From: Purshia tridentata
Taxonomy: Eukaryota; Streptophyta; Magnoliopsida; Rosales; Rosaceae
Length of the DNA: 64,000 bases
Reading direction: 5' to 3'
Assembly: GCA_003254885.1 (NCBI GenBank)
Contig: QANT01006078.1
Location: 1-64,000, forward strand
The position numbers and the translations under genes were made by a program. The stretch's first letter is position 1, and every line of letters begins with the position of its first letter. The notes beneath the pieces were generated by a model. It saw only the letters and a program-made list of their open reading frames with translations, did not search any database and was not told the DNA's origin. Positions 50,840 through 64,000 of this stretch are shown piece by piece.

Positions 50840-53800
50840 CTAGTTATTCTTGTATGCCAACTCGTTCACAACGTCTGCAAGATTTTTCTCATTCTGGACA
50901 CTCCGAACCCACTTGGCGTTAATCTGAACCCGCTCAATGCTCTGCTTCAAGGTTCTAGTTATTGCAGGGTTTGGATGGGCTTTGAAGAACTCCTCGACTT
51001 CCTTAACCTTCTCAAGTGAAGCCAACTGCAGAGAAGGAAAAACAGAGAGCATTAGGAAAACCATGGCTTAACTAATTTTAGAGACAAGAACAAAATTTCA
51101 AGAGAGAGAAAGAGAACAAACTGGTGAGACAGTTGCGTTGACGAAGCGAGTAATTAGAAACCCAGAACCCCAGGTCTTTGAGATGTGGGCCCAGTTATCC
51201 TGTATGTCAATCATCCAACAGGCAAAATGAATCAATTATCAAACAGAGGACAATGAGGATCAATATATTACCCAAATCGCTGTCCATGAATGTAGGTACA
51301 TTTCATGCTATGATCTTTAGTTCTTGAGAATTACCTTCAGCCAATTCCAAGCTGTTTCCCGCCCTTTGCTACTAACAGCCAGTCCAAACACAGCATCCTG
51401 ACTGCGGACCTAGATAGATGGGTATTAAAGTCAGTATCATCAAAGCTTTGCGGTACTCTAATTTATAGCGTATATGTAATACTTTCAACCTCCGTTAAGA
51501 TATATATAAAGTCTGAAATACCTCAGGAGACAATATAAAGTTGAGAACTTCCAGTGTTATGCTGGGATCCGGGCAAGATGCCAATGCACCTACAGGCACA
51601 GAGAATTATATTACCGCCATAATCGAATAGACTCAGATGTTCACCATCATTTTACAATAATCATTATTACCTAAAATGCGGGTTTTCTCCTGGCTTAGGT
51701 CAGTCTCTCTGTAAACTCTAAGAAGAGATTCAAAGCCCGACATGTTCGACTTGCTTACTCTTTGCATTACAGCCACATATGCAGCCTGCAACAATAGTCC
51801 ATAATGAACATCAACAGGAAGAACTTGAAAGGTTGAATATGGGAGTTTAGTTACGCTTTACATCAAAACAACCTTTCTTATGTCAGGAGGAAGGAGTGGA
51901 GTATTTCTGTCATCTAAGAAGGCTTGAAAACGCCTACTTCCTTCATCTATTGTGAGGTCATGGCCAAACACAGCAAGGGCAGTCAAAATTTCTCCCCTCA
52001 ACATTGCATCTAAATGACTCTCACCAGATTTAGGCTGCCAACCTAGCCTCCTGTAAATCAATTCAGACATAAATAATTAACTTTTAACAAGAAAGAAGCA
52101 AAGCATGTGGATAGTTTGGGAGCGGCAACATTTGCTCTTGCCCTAACTTCTTTGTCATCAAACAAGCTTTACCTAGCTAGATACTAAAAAATTTCATGAA
52201 GAGATGCCAAAGCAGATCAGTAGTTAATGTTTTGAAAGCTTCAGAATTTAATTTCATGTGTTTCTCGCAATAAATTTGAGATACAACTGACTTGTATCAC
52301 TAAGGTTAAAAAAACAGTGGACAGAATTGCTACAAAATCTTGATCACATAATGATGTAAGTCAGTCAGCAGTTCAATAAAGAACAAACTTACTCCGCAGA
52401 GTACTGGAAAAGGCCAATAAAGAATTGGTTAATGAGATCCAGTAGCTCAGGTACAGCATCAGCTGCAATTACTGCCACCTTATAACTTATCTGTGGAAAG
52501 TGAGGATGAGAATCAGACAAAGGCCATAAATACAGTAACAAAAACACAATGCAAAGGTGATCCTTACAGTAATCAAATTCGACAGTACTGTATACTCAAG
52601 TTCCTCTCTGTAAGCACCCAACAAAGTAAGCAATGAGGCAAGAGACTGTTGGCGTGCCATAGAAAGGGCAAATGAATCATCCAAAATGCCTGTTAAAGGA
52701 AAAAATTGATGAAAACTACCATTTCCAATATCAAAGAGATAATCGAGTGAGTGTATAAAAAGATCATTACCAAATCTGTCAGTTGCAGACAAGGATTTTT
52801 TCTCTATAGCATTTCTAAGTGTAGCTGCAAGTTTCTCGTCATATTTCACCCTGTAGAAACCAGTCTGGTCCACATTGATTTTTATCCAACTGCATAATGC
52901 ATTATTGCTTATGCTTCCACATCCACTCTCTGCTAATGAGCAACCCAGAAATTCCTTGATGTCAAGGGTCTCAGACTTCGTTTGTAGTAGAAAACTCTTG
53001 CGTACATCATATGAGCCACAGCATAATGTTATCGGCACAATCCATTGCCCATCACCTTGGGAACCACTCGAGTAGAATTGTGTCTGCCATTTATTTATTT
53101 TTTAGATCTTTTTTCATTTACAAACACCACAGAATAAAACTTAAACAAGCAATTTAACAGCTTATATATGCATTAGAGCTCTGATGTGATCTTTCAGAAT
53201 TTATCAAACAAGTTTTTGAACAAGGCAGACACAAGCAAACCTGATCAAACTCCAATTTCTGATCTTTGACTTTGACAGAAAGAACCGGGTAACCTTTTTG
53301 CTGTGTCCATGAATTCATTAGCTTGTTCACAGGTTCACCAGATCCTTCCTCAAGGGCAGCCCATAAATCTTCTGTCTTTGCATTTGAGGAGGCATGTTTT
53401 TTTATATATGAAGCAAGTGACCTCTGGATGCATGAAAAAAATAACATGTAACTAGCTCTGTAACTTTTATGAGAAATGGAATCAATGAGGAATAAGAACC
53501 TAAATTCAAAAATTCCAGAAAGTATATGACACATTACATCAAACACTAATAGCTAATAGTCCTACAGTAGGTGTTTATAATAGTGCCTGATATGGTGGAG
53601 GTATAACATAGCTACTAACATATAACTAGCAATAGTGCCCTGATTTTTTGGAAGTTTCCATGATATAAATGTGAAAACCTCAGAAAATAAGATAGTTGCT
53701 TTATACTTGAGAGAGTTTCTAACATACTCACGGACCAACCTGAAAGCGTTCACCGCCAAGATAACTGTGTAGCATCCGAATAATAGAAGCACCTTTTGTA

Positions 53801-55408
53801 TAACTTATCGCATCAAAAATTTCATCAACCTCAGCAGCATGATTTACCTCCACCTGGAAAAAAAATAAAAATATTAGAACATGCTATACCACAAAAAAAA
53901 ATTCTACTAAATAGCCTTTGATAAATAAGGCCCTCCAAAATATAGTGGTGAGCATTTAAAGCCTGTCATGCTGGTGCTGTAAAATCAATGACCAGAAAAA
54001 CAAAAATTTTGTACAAAAGAATTAAAATGAAACCACTGAAAGACTTAGTCCATGTAAATGTACCTCGACGGGGTGAGATTCTTCAAGCGCATCCAGCCTA
54101 AGACCCCCAGTACATTCATCAAGAAACTGAGTCCATATTTTCCACTCTGGGAACAAGCTATCAGTAGCTAGGTAGCTCACCTAATGACATTAAAAAGTAC
54201 AATAAGTCCACAAGCATGTAAAGTAACAAGTACATAACTGAAGTGATATACCCATGTTGCGAATCCCTCGTTCAGCCATAAATGTGTCCACCATTCCATC
54301 GTTACGAGATTTCCAAACCACTGGTGTGCCAATTCATGTGCCACAACAGTTGCAACCTTTCACCAAGACCAAATGAAATGACTAAACATATCTTCAGGTG
54401 CAAAAACAATAGCCACATTATATTAACCAATATTTTAGAAGCTAGAGCGACATTCAGGATGTGCAAGTTACCCTTTGCTTGTTGGAAGCCGCAGAATGCT
54501 GATCATCAAAGAGCAAAGCTGTTTCACGGTATGTAACTAAACCATAATTCTCCATGGCCCCAGCAGAAAAATCAGGGATTGCAACCATATCCAATTTGGG
54601 CAAAGAGTATGGCACAGCAAAGTATCTGTAGAATTTGTCATCATTGATTTCATATTGAATGCCAAATAATGCAACATAAGCACGAAAGAAATATAAACTT
54701 TAGTAACTACTACTTAAAAGTCCACAGCATGCATTAAGGGTAATTTCAAGCTTGAATATGAAGGCTATAACCCATGATCAGTAATTGTTTGTGATTTTCT
54801 TATGTATAAACATACTCTTTGTACAATTCAAGTGTCTTGACAGCAACGTCCAAAGCAAATTTCCCTTGGTTTGCCTTACCAACTTGACAATATACCCGCA
54901 CTTTGATGCCTGAGATGAGATGAAATGTGACACCATCAAGAAAGGGTTATACTAACATACACATGAAACAATAGATATTGTGGATGAATTTACCATCAGA
55001 TGTATGATCTTCAACATAATCAAACAATCCAATAACAACAGCCACCAGATATGTAGACATAATTGGTGACTCTTGATATGAAACTGTCTTCAGATGTCCA
55101 TTCACTTTTTCTTCTACAATTGGCATGTTGGAAAGAGCTATTAATTCAGATGGCACTTCTTCCAATGCAATCTTGAATGTAGCCTGTAAATCAAAGCACC
55201 AATTGTAAATGAGGTCAAGTCATTCACTCCAGAAGTGCAACAATTTAATCAAAACTGGAAGATGGATTTCCCATCTATACTACCATCATATCTTTTTTTT
55301 TTCTGGACTAAAAAATTCATTTGGAAATATGTAATGGATCTAGACTTAATTTAAACAAAATAACACAATACTATCATAAATCAAGATCTTAAGTCAACTG
55401 TGTTTGTG

Positions 55409-55442
<34 letters not shown>

Positions 55443-56606
55443 TGCAAGCAGGTTCATCCCAACATGGAAAACACCGCCTGGCATCAACTGGTTCAAACTG
55501 TGTAACTGCCATATTTTTCTTCTCACCATTATGCTCGTATGTACTGTAAATAAATCAAAGTTTAAATATATCTATACCATTGAAATATAATAAGAGTGGA
55601 AGAATGAAAGAAGACAAACTTTATAACAAATCCTAAATTCAACAAATACCTTCTATAGAACCCCTTCATGTTGTCATTCAAAATTCCTTCAAACCCAATG
55701 GCCAAAACTCCCAGTCCATTTGGAACCGTCTCCCCAAACTCCAAAACCAAAATCCCATCTTTTTCAAATATCTCAACTTTTGAAGGCTTGAAAACCTGCT
55801 CAAACATTTTTTATACTCATTAAGATAAAGCTATCTTTAGTGACCGCAAAATCAGATAAATAAGTAGTAGGCGTTTGAAATGAAGGAGTGATATTCATAT
55901 TCCACTGGGTCTTTCCTTCCTACAATTTCTGAGCAGCCAAACAAGGCACTAAGGTTGACAATGTTATAAGAATTTCAGTCCATTCACTTGCTGAGAAATC
56001 ATGAACAGAGCACTTGAAATTAAAAAGAAATTAAACAACAACAAAAAACTAATCGAGCATTGATATCATTATTTATTCACTTGAGCAGCCAAACAAGGCA
56101 CTAAGGTTGACAATGTTATAAGAACTTCAGTCCATTCACTTGCTGAGAAATCATGAACAGAGCACTTCAAATAAACAAAGAAATATAAAAACTAATCAAG
56201 GATTGATTAATTCACTTAATATTTACGAATCCACTGTCAACCACTAAAGCAACCTAAACGATGAAATTTTCTAACGCATCCTCAACTCTCCTTTCTTTCT
56301 CTTTTTCTACAATTTCTCGCAGCCAAACACAAATTGCGAACCAAGAAAAAACGTAAACTGAAATAAATCAAATGTCTGAATCAGTTGTACCTTGGAAGAG
56401 TTTCGGTGAGTGAAAGACACGGAACCGGCATCGACGGAGAGTTCGGCGACGTTGAGGACGATGAATCGGGTGTCGGCGACGATATCGAGGTCGATGGCGA
56501 CGGAACCGCTGAATTTGCAAGCGGTGAGGTCCGGTTTGAGTTTCAGGTCGTAGCGTTTCGGGACGGCGAATTTGGGAAGCCGAGGTTGGCCTTTGAACTG
56601 CTCCAT
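50840..56606 (-). CDS. APM1: M1 zinc aminopeptidase, APM1/puromycin-sensitive type
   Basis: Nineteen exons, 56606-56391, 55795-55650, 55543-55441, 55183-54994, 54909-54816, 54625-54472, 54356-54252, 54180-54064, 53853-53740, 53423-53241, 53083-52771, 52689-52568, 52490-52393, 52050-51873, 51785-51671, 51589-51522, 51409-51335, 51199-51122 and 51025-50840, join in frame into 884 residues, close to Arabidopsis APM1. The start is [20 protein letters not shown]. The substrate motif GAMEN and the zinc motif [10 protein letters not shown]...WLNEGFA (two His and the distal Glu) are complete, and the catalytic Tyr (SYTKGA region) is present. The helical C-terminal domain ends in [13 protein letters not shown]. 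Such enzymes trim N-terminal residues from peptides; APM1 in Arabidopsis affects auxin transport and embryo/root growth at membranes. Intron 1 (55796-56390) carries a 162-bp repeat. Confidence 0.93.
55931..56180. repeat. 162-bp spaced duplication in APM1 intron 1
   Basis: An 88-bp stretch starting GAGCAGCCAAACAAGG (55931-56018) is repeated at 56093-56180 with few differences. Both copies lie in the first intron of the aminopeptidase gene. It is probably a slippage or unequal-exchange product and is not coding. Confidence 0.85.
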
Positions 56607-56609
56607 TGT

Positions 56610-59530
56610 TTGTGAGGAATGAGTTGAGTTTAGATTTGAAGGTGTATGCGAAATGGACTGATATCGACTGAGATTATCACAAACGCGTATTTAATGTCTA
56701 ACTCTAACGTACCTCTCCCTTATTTTATAAGAGAAGAATATGAGTTTGATACGACCTCTAAAGCGAATGTGAATATTAATTAAGCATGTCTATTAAACTC
56801 GTATACAATTCCCTCTTATCTTCTCCATGTAGTAGTTAAATTTCGATTTTGTGAAAATTTTTAATGAAAATTTTGATGAAAATTTTAGAAAATTTTAAAT
56901 TTCGACAGAAATTAAATGGAAATGACGGAAATTACTATTAAAATACGGAATTTTTGAATGAAACTTTACCATATGTTTATTTAACATATTACCTACTATT
57001 TTCATAAAAAATATTGAGAAAAATAAATCCTATAACTTTACCATATGTTTATTTAACATATTACCTACTACCCTCATAAAAAATATTGAGAAAACTAAAT
57101 CATATAGTAGGTTTCATGTGATATAAGGTGCTTATAATAAGCGCTGGAGACAAATACAATTAAATAAAATTAGTATATTATTTATACTCTATTTTTTTAA
57201 GAATAAGGTATAAGATATTAGAGATTTAGGCATTTTAGGGTACTTTTAATATTTTTTTTGTATAGATGGATTTATCGTTAAAAAAAAAGCATTTTAGAGT
57301 ACTTTTAATTTTTTTTTTGTATAAAATGTATTAAGGTTTATGGTGAAAAAAAAACTCTAAAATTAAAGATCAAACAAAACCCCAAAGTTAAAAGACTAAA
57401 TAAAACTTCAAATAAAAGCCTAAATCTCTTTTTTTTTCCCAATTGCCTAAACTCCAAATTTCACTCCTTGATTTAAATTCAATTTAAAAATCATTAAAAT
57501 TTTAAGAAAAACTTAAAAAATCCATCATTAAATTTTTTTTCTACATATATATTTATTCTTTTTCCACATTATCTTTCAAAAGTATAGTCAAGGATCATCA
57601 CCATCCATTTTTTCTTTATTCTCCCGCAGCACCCCCCCACACAAGCCCTACACCTTTTTTTTTTTTCTTTCTTTCTTTTTTTTCTTTTTTTTCTTCTTTC
57701 CTTCCTTTTTCTTTTTTCTTTTTTCTTCTTTCCTTCCCATCCTTCCACGTTCCCTACCTTTTGCGGCACTTTTCCCAATCTGCCTCATCTTTTGCTTTTT
57801 GTTTTTTTGTTTTTTCCTTCTTTCCCTTTCTTCCCCCCTCCTCCTTCCTTACTCTTCCCATCTTCTCCAGCAATCTCCCGCAGGCGCAGGGCCTGCCTCT
57901 TTTTTTTTTTTTTTTTTNCCTCCTTTCTTCCCTTCCCTTCCCCAGATCCCACTTCCCCCATGCTGAGATCCCCAGATCTCTTTTCTCTCTTCTCTCCCCA
58001 CCCTCCTCTTCATCTCATCTCTCATCTCTCTCAATCACCCTGCCCCTGCCCCGAAACCCACCAGCAACTGAAAATCCAACCTCAACCTCTTCTCCACGTT
58101 AAACCCAGTCCAAATTTCGGGTTTTTTCGAAATTTCGCCGAAATGTCCGAAATTTAAACGAAAAACACATGAGATGGTGGTTTCGTTTCGACACCCTCCA
58201 AAAACGAAAATTTCGGCGAAATTTTCGAAATTTAACTCCTTTTAAAATACCACACACATGCACATATAAATTGACTTTTCTAAAAATTAAATTAAAAATT
58301 TTAATAATTAATTTATACTAAAATAATAGTGGTGTGAAAAGTAGGTTGCTAAAAATAAATGTGTAATTTTGTATTTTTTAATTCTAATTATTTTATTATC
58401 TTTTATTAATAAATAATTTTATCAGTATTTTTAAAACTCACAAAATTAATTATTCTACTGTCCCTTTTAACTTTATACATATAGATATAGATAACTTGTT
58501 TTAAATTACTAACCTCTGAAAAAATTAAAATGAAATACACCATAGTGTGATTGATCCTTGCTTTTTCTATTTGATATTATGATAAACCAATCCTAACTTA
58601 AACTCTAGAAGCAACATTGTGCTTTATACAAATATGATATCAACACACAAAATATTAGCAAATGATTCTATTTCAATGAGAATCCAAGTGATGGATGATG
58701 ATTTACAATGTAGAATCTAGCTTCTCTGTCTTTAACAATAGTGTTGTAAGTGCCTTTAATCAAATCAAATTCACTCATGTAAATCTAACGATTTATAACT
58801 TGCCACTTCAACCAAGATGTCTAACATTAATAAGCCACTGAATTTATATGAGAGGATGAAATTTGATAAAAGACAATGACAGTACCATTTCTAAAAACAG
58901 AGAAGCTAAATTCTACAACGTGCACTCTCTCCTATCCCAAATTTCTTCCAAACATCCTCAGTGTGCCATAATCCTGCACAAGGGTACTTCCGTACACTGA
59001 GAAGATAACTCCTTGAATAAAAGACAACAAATGAAATTTACCATGACATCAATGAAAAGAGATTCAAGACTCAATTTAAAAAGGTCACATTAAAATATAT
59101 GGCCAGGCACCATTCCAGAGAAAGTTTCCTTTCTGCTTATTTATAATAAATATTGATAACATGATTTTTCAATAAATTCACAATGAACTTCCAGAATCAT
59201 GCAACTACAAAAACTTGCACGCTCAAGCCAAGAATAATTCTGCACAAATAGGATACTCTGGGGTCACTGAGTCAGCAACCAGTAACAAGCTGGTAAAAGT
59301 TTGCAAGTAAATTTTACACCATTTTATTTATGAGTGGACTATAGAAGAAGTTCCATCAAAGGACATGTACAAGACGTTTAAGCATAACAGCATTTATGCA
59401 TTGGTATGGTATCTGTCCTCAAAATCCACATTAAAAGAGAACCCTGCAAAAGGCAGTTTTGAGTGTCAAACATTCTTCCAAGAGGTTATGGACAAAACAA
59501 TTAGGAGCAAAGTCTGTCATTACCATTCAG
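56610..59530. other. spacer with repeat block and polypyrimidine tract
   Basis: No gene was recognised. The first 230 bases hold the aminopeptidase promoter. From 56838 to 58237 lies a block whose ends are inverted (AGTTAAATTTCGA left; the same reversed from the right), perhaps a DNA element. Inside, 72 bp starting AACTTTACCATATG are repeated (56962, 57034), GCATTTTAG(A/G)GTACTTTTAAT is repeated (57226, 57289), and a T/C-rich tract of 57650-58060 includes the one ambiguous base (57918). ORFs of 60-120 codons here are low-complexity shadows. From 58240 to 59530 nothing stands out. Confidence 0.5.
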
Positions 59531-62500
59531 TCATTGGTATTCATTTGGGGACTCCAAGAGCTTGTTATTCACCTCTTCCTCTTCTTCTTCGTTGTCTAAA
59601 CATACATGATATGATGTCAAAAATAGTGCATGAGACTAAAAAGAAAATGGCTACAAGATGGTAAGTGTTAATTATGTTGTCATATATTGAAAAGGGAAAA
59701 TTAGAGCAAAAGAACTCAAACATATGTGTAAAATAAGACTATTCCGTCAAAATTTGTTACAATTTCCATAAAAAATAATAAATTAGAATACCACTAAGGA
59801 TTCACATCACTCGGAAAATCGCACACAAGCCATAAAATGCTCATAAACTGTAATGTCATATTTATAAAAATTAAAATGGCGCTAAGAATGAATGCACTCT
59901 AGCTTGATAGGGGTCAAACATGTAAAACTTGGGCAGAACAGGGAAATTTTGGATTTCAAGTTTTCCAAAGATATACAATAACTAATAATGTTTAATCTTC
60001 TTCCACAGAAATGAACTTTGGAATGATATTTTACCATCCTTAAGAAGTTATCTACATGCACACACACAACAATTATTAAATTTGTTAGAAACCCCACAAA
60101 AGTGCAGTTGGACAAAATTAAGAATTTTTTGTGAGATTTAAAATTGGCAACTAAGTACGCAACATACTTGGAAGAGCAAATGACTTTTGAAAGCCAAATG
60201 AAAAGTCATATTAAATGAGTTTCTACAGATTTATCTCAAGTCAAAGATATCTGAAATATAAATGCCGCTATTTCCATCTCCCAAACCACTTACTCCACCC
60301 CCACCAAATTCCAGAAAATAATTATTCCTAACATAACCTTAACTCTAATCCTACCTGTTTTGTTTTTTTCTTATTAAGCTTTGGAAGCAGCCATAGCATC
60401 ACTCCTTAATTCTCTTTGTTACCTAAAATTACCTAGGTGAGTAGTTTTGGAGGTCGCAATAGCATCACTCCTTAATTCTCTTCGTTGCTCTAACTTAATT
60501 AGGGGATTTTATAGGTTAAGGTTTCTCAGAATATTTTAAAAGCCAATAAGGAACCGAATTATTTCTCAGTTTAGTCCATTCAATTAACCTTCATCACTAA
60601 ATACAAGAGCAATGCAAAATTAAGTGATTCTTTGGCTTCCAAACCCATCCCTCCCTTCCTTATGAATACAAACTGAAAGATCCTAACGAATAAAATTGCT
60701 CAATTGTGATTTGGAAGCTGATACCAAAATGCATCCTAATGCATTATACAATAGTTTCATTTTCTTGATCAAAGAAGCATATGCAATGGAAAATGTTGAA
60801 AAATAAGCAACTCAAAGTCTTACCTCCTTCAGGATAAATTGAGTTGTAGTGCACCTCTGCCCAAAAGCTCAAACAAATTACTGCAGAATATACACCAGAA
60901 CATTAAGATTCACTCCAAACGTTTATTGCAGGTTGCGGGCAAACCAAATTTAAGCAAGAAAAGGGGTATGATATTTTCCATCAAAAATTCAACACAATGT
61001 TTCAATTCGATGATGATTATTTTAGCAATTTCAGCATCCCACCATCCAAACCTGAAACTACTGTGAAAAAATTGAAACATTGTGTTGACTCATTATCAAA
61101 GTGGCACCCATATTTTTCTGGGACAACCCATATTTTTCCATATATCAAAGTGGCTCCATACAAATAAATATGAGACACATTATCGAATACTACTTTACAA
61201 TAACAAGGCTAGAGGTAACAGAGTACACAAGTCCCATTATAGTCGATGTGAATTAAGCAAAAGCAGTCAATTTCTAATCATAGATGCTACCTTAAAAAAC
61301 TTAGTTTGGCCTGAGGGCCACCGGTGGACCCAGCCATGTGCCATCCCAGGGACAATGAGTGTTGTCAAAAGGACCCTTTAGATATATGGGCAGTGGGAGA
61401 AAAGTCACCAGACTCACCACATACTTGATTTCTAACCAAAAAAATAATGAAATATACAATCTCTACAAAGGACTCATTATGTTGTTTGATAGAGCCCACA
61501 CATAGGTCTACTACACACTACATCTAGGACTTCCTTGAGAATGTACAAATTTAAGCATCAGTTCACATTACAAGTGCACATGAACCCAGAAACCCCAAAA
61601 AATCCTCCACTAATGTTATAGGAACAAAAATCAGTATTTGAATTAAGAAAACATTTATGAGCACAAAACCCTAAAAAATATTATAGAAACATAAAAATGG
61701 GTTCTGAATTCATGTGCCCAGATCAATTGGGCTGAGTTTTGAAATTAAACAGATTTTGAGTGGTTTAAAATTGAATTCAGTTGGACTGTGAATAGGTGCA
61801 CTTGGAATGCTTTACCTCTTCAGTTATTCCAAAAGTGGAATGGATAAAGTCTTGAAATTATGGTATAGTTCAAAACAAAATTGAACCAAATTCAAGATTA
61901 AAACACAAGTTTCTTTCAGACGGTTTGGTGCCTTTACCCTCTTACTGGGAAGAAGTTTCTACAAGAGTGGGTACAACCAGCCTAGTGAATATACTGCCAA
62001 GTTATAGCTGTTTCTGCCAACTTGTTGATATTCCTTGATTCATAACCCACAGGAAGTATTCTCCTGCTACTAAAAACAGCATGCTTATTTATTTATTTAT
62101 TTTTATGTGGACTTTAAAGACATCACCACCAGATTGAGCACAGAGGAAAAGTAAGAAAAAAATTGAGAGGAACTTCAAAGAAATAACTAAAGTACCTCGT
62201 TCCGACTTTTCAACATTAGGAAGAATCTCAATGTAGCAGGTGTCCTTGAAAGACGTTATGACGAAAATTTTAACTCCATACTGCAATAAATAATTAACTT
62301 GTGTTATATAATACATTGTATGTTCCCAGGGAGCTGAAGGATGTAAACACATAAATGAGGTTTGAGCTTCTAGGAAAGCTAATTTATCAAAAAAGTCTAA
62401 TAATAGTATTTGATGTGTAAAATGTGATCCATCAAACTCAGCATAATCCAAGTAAATATAAGCATAATTAGAATGGAATTTTAACATTGAGCACAGCACG

Positions 62501-63542
62501 TAGCATACACCACTAGACCGAAAGTTAAATTGTTCACCACACGTCCTCAATGCAATATCATCACATCACATCAAGTCCAACAGCAGGACATATTAGAAAG
62601 CAGGTTACATACTCACATGCAAGTTTTCCCATATCCTGGACCACAATTTAACCCCAAAAAGATTTCAACTTGAAACTCATAAAGTTTAGAACTTACTCTT
62701 ATGCGTAAATGTTCAGTTCCATACTACCTAACAAGTTTGGAAAAGAAAAAATTTGAATTTTTCAGCCTATATGAGTTAACTGTACAAAATTTAATTATGA
62801 TAAACAAAGCATTTTTGTTGCTTTGGTGCTGAATTTGTAGTACTTGCATCCTTTTGTATTAAAATTGTTACTTGGGCGCCAGACTCACTTTCATAGCTAA
62901 AACCAATTAAAAATTTATGATGCATAGAAGGGCCTAAAGGCCCTGAAACATCCTCCATTGGATACTCACAGTTAGGAGGACATTGTTCTCTTGGATACTA
63001 TATTCAAACAGAAGAAAAATTCAAGAGGAAAAGATAATTGGCAAGCTGACGTGATAAGCCTAAAAAAATAAAAAAAAGAAGCTGACTACAATTCTATCAT
63101 AATTATGAAAAAACAAAAGCGAAGTTTCTAAAACATACCGAATCTGCAGCAGCTTGTAAAGTAACATGATCGCCCCATTCACCACTCCTATTTTTAAACA
63201 TGATTATTTAAGCAAGGTCAAATTTTAGCCAAAAAGCAAATGATGAAGCCAACTAAGGGATTAGATGAATACTTGGACATCTTCTCCAAATAGTCACCAT
63301 AAGCCATGGGAACATATCCCTCATATATCTCAGGGTATGACTTAAGCTGATCATTTAAGATATTCCAGCAATGAGACATCAAAATACAAGCGCACAAATA
63401 ATACCATTAAAACTCAAAGTCATAGTTAAAAAACCGGTAAACAAGTACAGAATAAAAGACAGCCAACCTGGTTTACAATTTGTTGTCTCACAAATTTGTG
63501 GTGCTCAGGAGATCGATAGAATTGATCGGATAGAGCGCGAAA
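59531..63542 (-). CDS. OTU-family deubiquitinase, 3' part
   Basis: Six exons (63542-63468, 63346-63273, 63187-63139, 62280-62196, 60880-60824, 59595-59531) join in frame for 134 residues plus stop. They give FRALSDQFYRSPEHHKFVRQ, EIYEGYVPMAYGDYLEKM, SGEWGDHVTLQAAADSYGVKIF, VITSFKDTCYIEILPNVEKS, and SFWAEVHYNSIYPEGDNEE. This is the C-terminal part of a plant OTU cysteine protease of the At5g04250 (OTU9/10) kind. The catalytic His lies in WAEVHYNSIY. The exon with GDGNC and the catalytic Cys should come before 63542 on this strand but was not found up to 64000, so it must lie beyond the window or be lost. An acidic tail (EEEEEE) ends the protein. Family members remove ubiquitin from substrates. 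Confidence 0.85.
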
Positions 63543-64000
63543 CTGGAAATATTACAGTATTAATGAGAGATCACAGCATGCTTGGATTACACTAAGCACC
63601 ATAATATATAATAGCCAGCTTCCACACATACAAGTCAGTCAGTGGCTGAACCAAATAATAAATAGTTCCTTTTATAACACAAGCAATCTGTCCCTTATTT
63701 GTTTGTTTTCTTGCTTGGTAAGTGAAACAAATGTGCTTTAATTTTCAAAGTATCTGATTTAAGTATTACTATAAAAGTGAAAAAACAGCTGGGGCACATA
63801 ATGTCACATTATTTACAACCATCCCGATTCAGCTATGGAAGAGTATGAACAAGTGTAATTTGAAATTCTTTTTTTTTCCAGTCTGATTTGTTATTTGAAA
63901 TTCATACTAGTGTTTCTGTAGATGTTAAACATAGTGGAGGCATAAATGTATTATAATTGTGATAGATTCACAATTTCTAAGCACAATGTGAGACATTAGT
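63543..64000. other. probable intron of the OTU gene
   Basis: By position this should be an intron or the upstream region of the OTU gene. I found no exon with the expected GDGNC coding sequence, and no repeat or other gene. Confidence 0.4.

Noticed and set aside
57569-58157. Lys/Arg- or Ser/Phe-rich ORFs in the polypyrimidine tract
   Set aside because: They are low-complexity products of a T/C-rich run on either strand, one crossing the ambiguous base.
63371-63595. 74-codon plus-strand ORF opposite the OTU exons
   Set aside because: The minus strand encodes the conserved OTU block FRALSDQFYRSPEHHKFV with proper splice sites; the plus ORF is its shadow.

Overview
The window is nuclear DNA of a flowering plant. 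Genes are split by short AT-rich introns with GT/AG borders, spacers are AT-rich with many GA/CT microsatellites, and the gene families are plant ones (clade A PP2C, USP-kinase, MIR156, HARBI1-derived DDE gene, APM1-type aminopeptidase). A woody eudicot, perhaps of the rose family, would fit, but I cannot prove the species. All coordinates come from reading splice signals and protein families by eye; no search was run.

Layout. 0-2 kb: an 817-bp hAT-like element and an 809-bp solo LTR, each with a target-site duplication. 2-4.4 kb (minus): an eIF4A gene with all introns but two frameshifts and a damaged motif VI, so probably a pseudogene. 4.5-9 kb: long spacer. 9.0-9.4 kb (plus): a MIR156 precursor with the exact 20-nt mature sequence and its own TATA box. 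12.1-15.8 kb (minus): a tRNA m3C methyltransferase-like protein with two methyltransferase domains. 16.7-20.3 kb (minus): COG8, a Golgi tether subunit. 21.3-21.8 kb (minus): a proline-rich, probably GPI-anchored wall protein. 22.9-26.2 kb (minus): a USP-domain receptor-like cytoplasmic kinase with a Harbinger-type MITE in one intron. 27.6-31.2 kb (plus): a CYP57/CWC27-type spliceosomal cyclophilin. 33.4-35.0 kb (plus): a domesticated, probably catalytically dead HARBI1-type transposase. 36.1-37.1 kb (minus): an RRM gene remnant. 39.0-43.8 kb (plus): an NDR-type AGC kinase carrying a recent 112-bp duplication across an exon/intron border. 47.5-49.8 kb (plus): a HAB1-type ABA co-receptor phosphatase with an overlapping upstream ORF. 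50.8-56.6 kb (minus): an M1 aminopeptidase (APM1 type) in 19 exons. 56.8-58.3 kb: an inverted-repeat-bounded AT-rich and polypyrimidine block with the only ambiguous base. 59.5 kb to the edge (minus): the 3' part of an OTU deubiquitinase; its catalytic-Cys exon lies outside.

The genes are independent plant transcription units with mostly housekeeping or signalling roles; there is no operon or defence island. The least ordinary items are the duplicated exon border in the NDR kinase gene, which creates a 26-nt frame-breaking pseudo-exon; the decayed eIF4A copy; the overlapping uORF of the PP2C gene; the dead transposase gene near a Harbinger MITE; and a window-wide habit of 60-200 bp tandem duplications in non-coding DNA.
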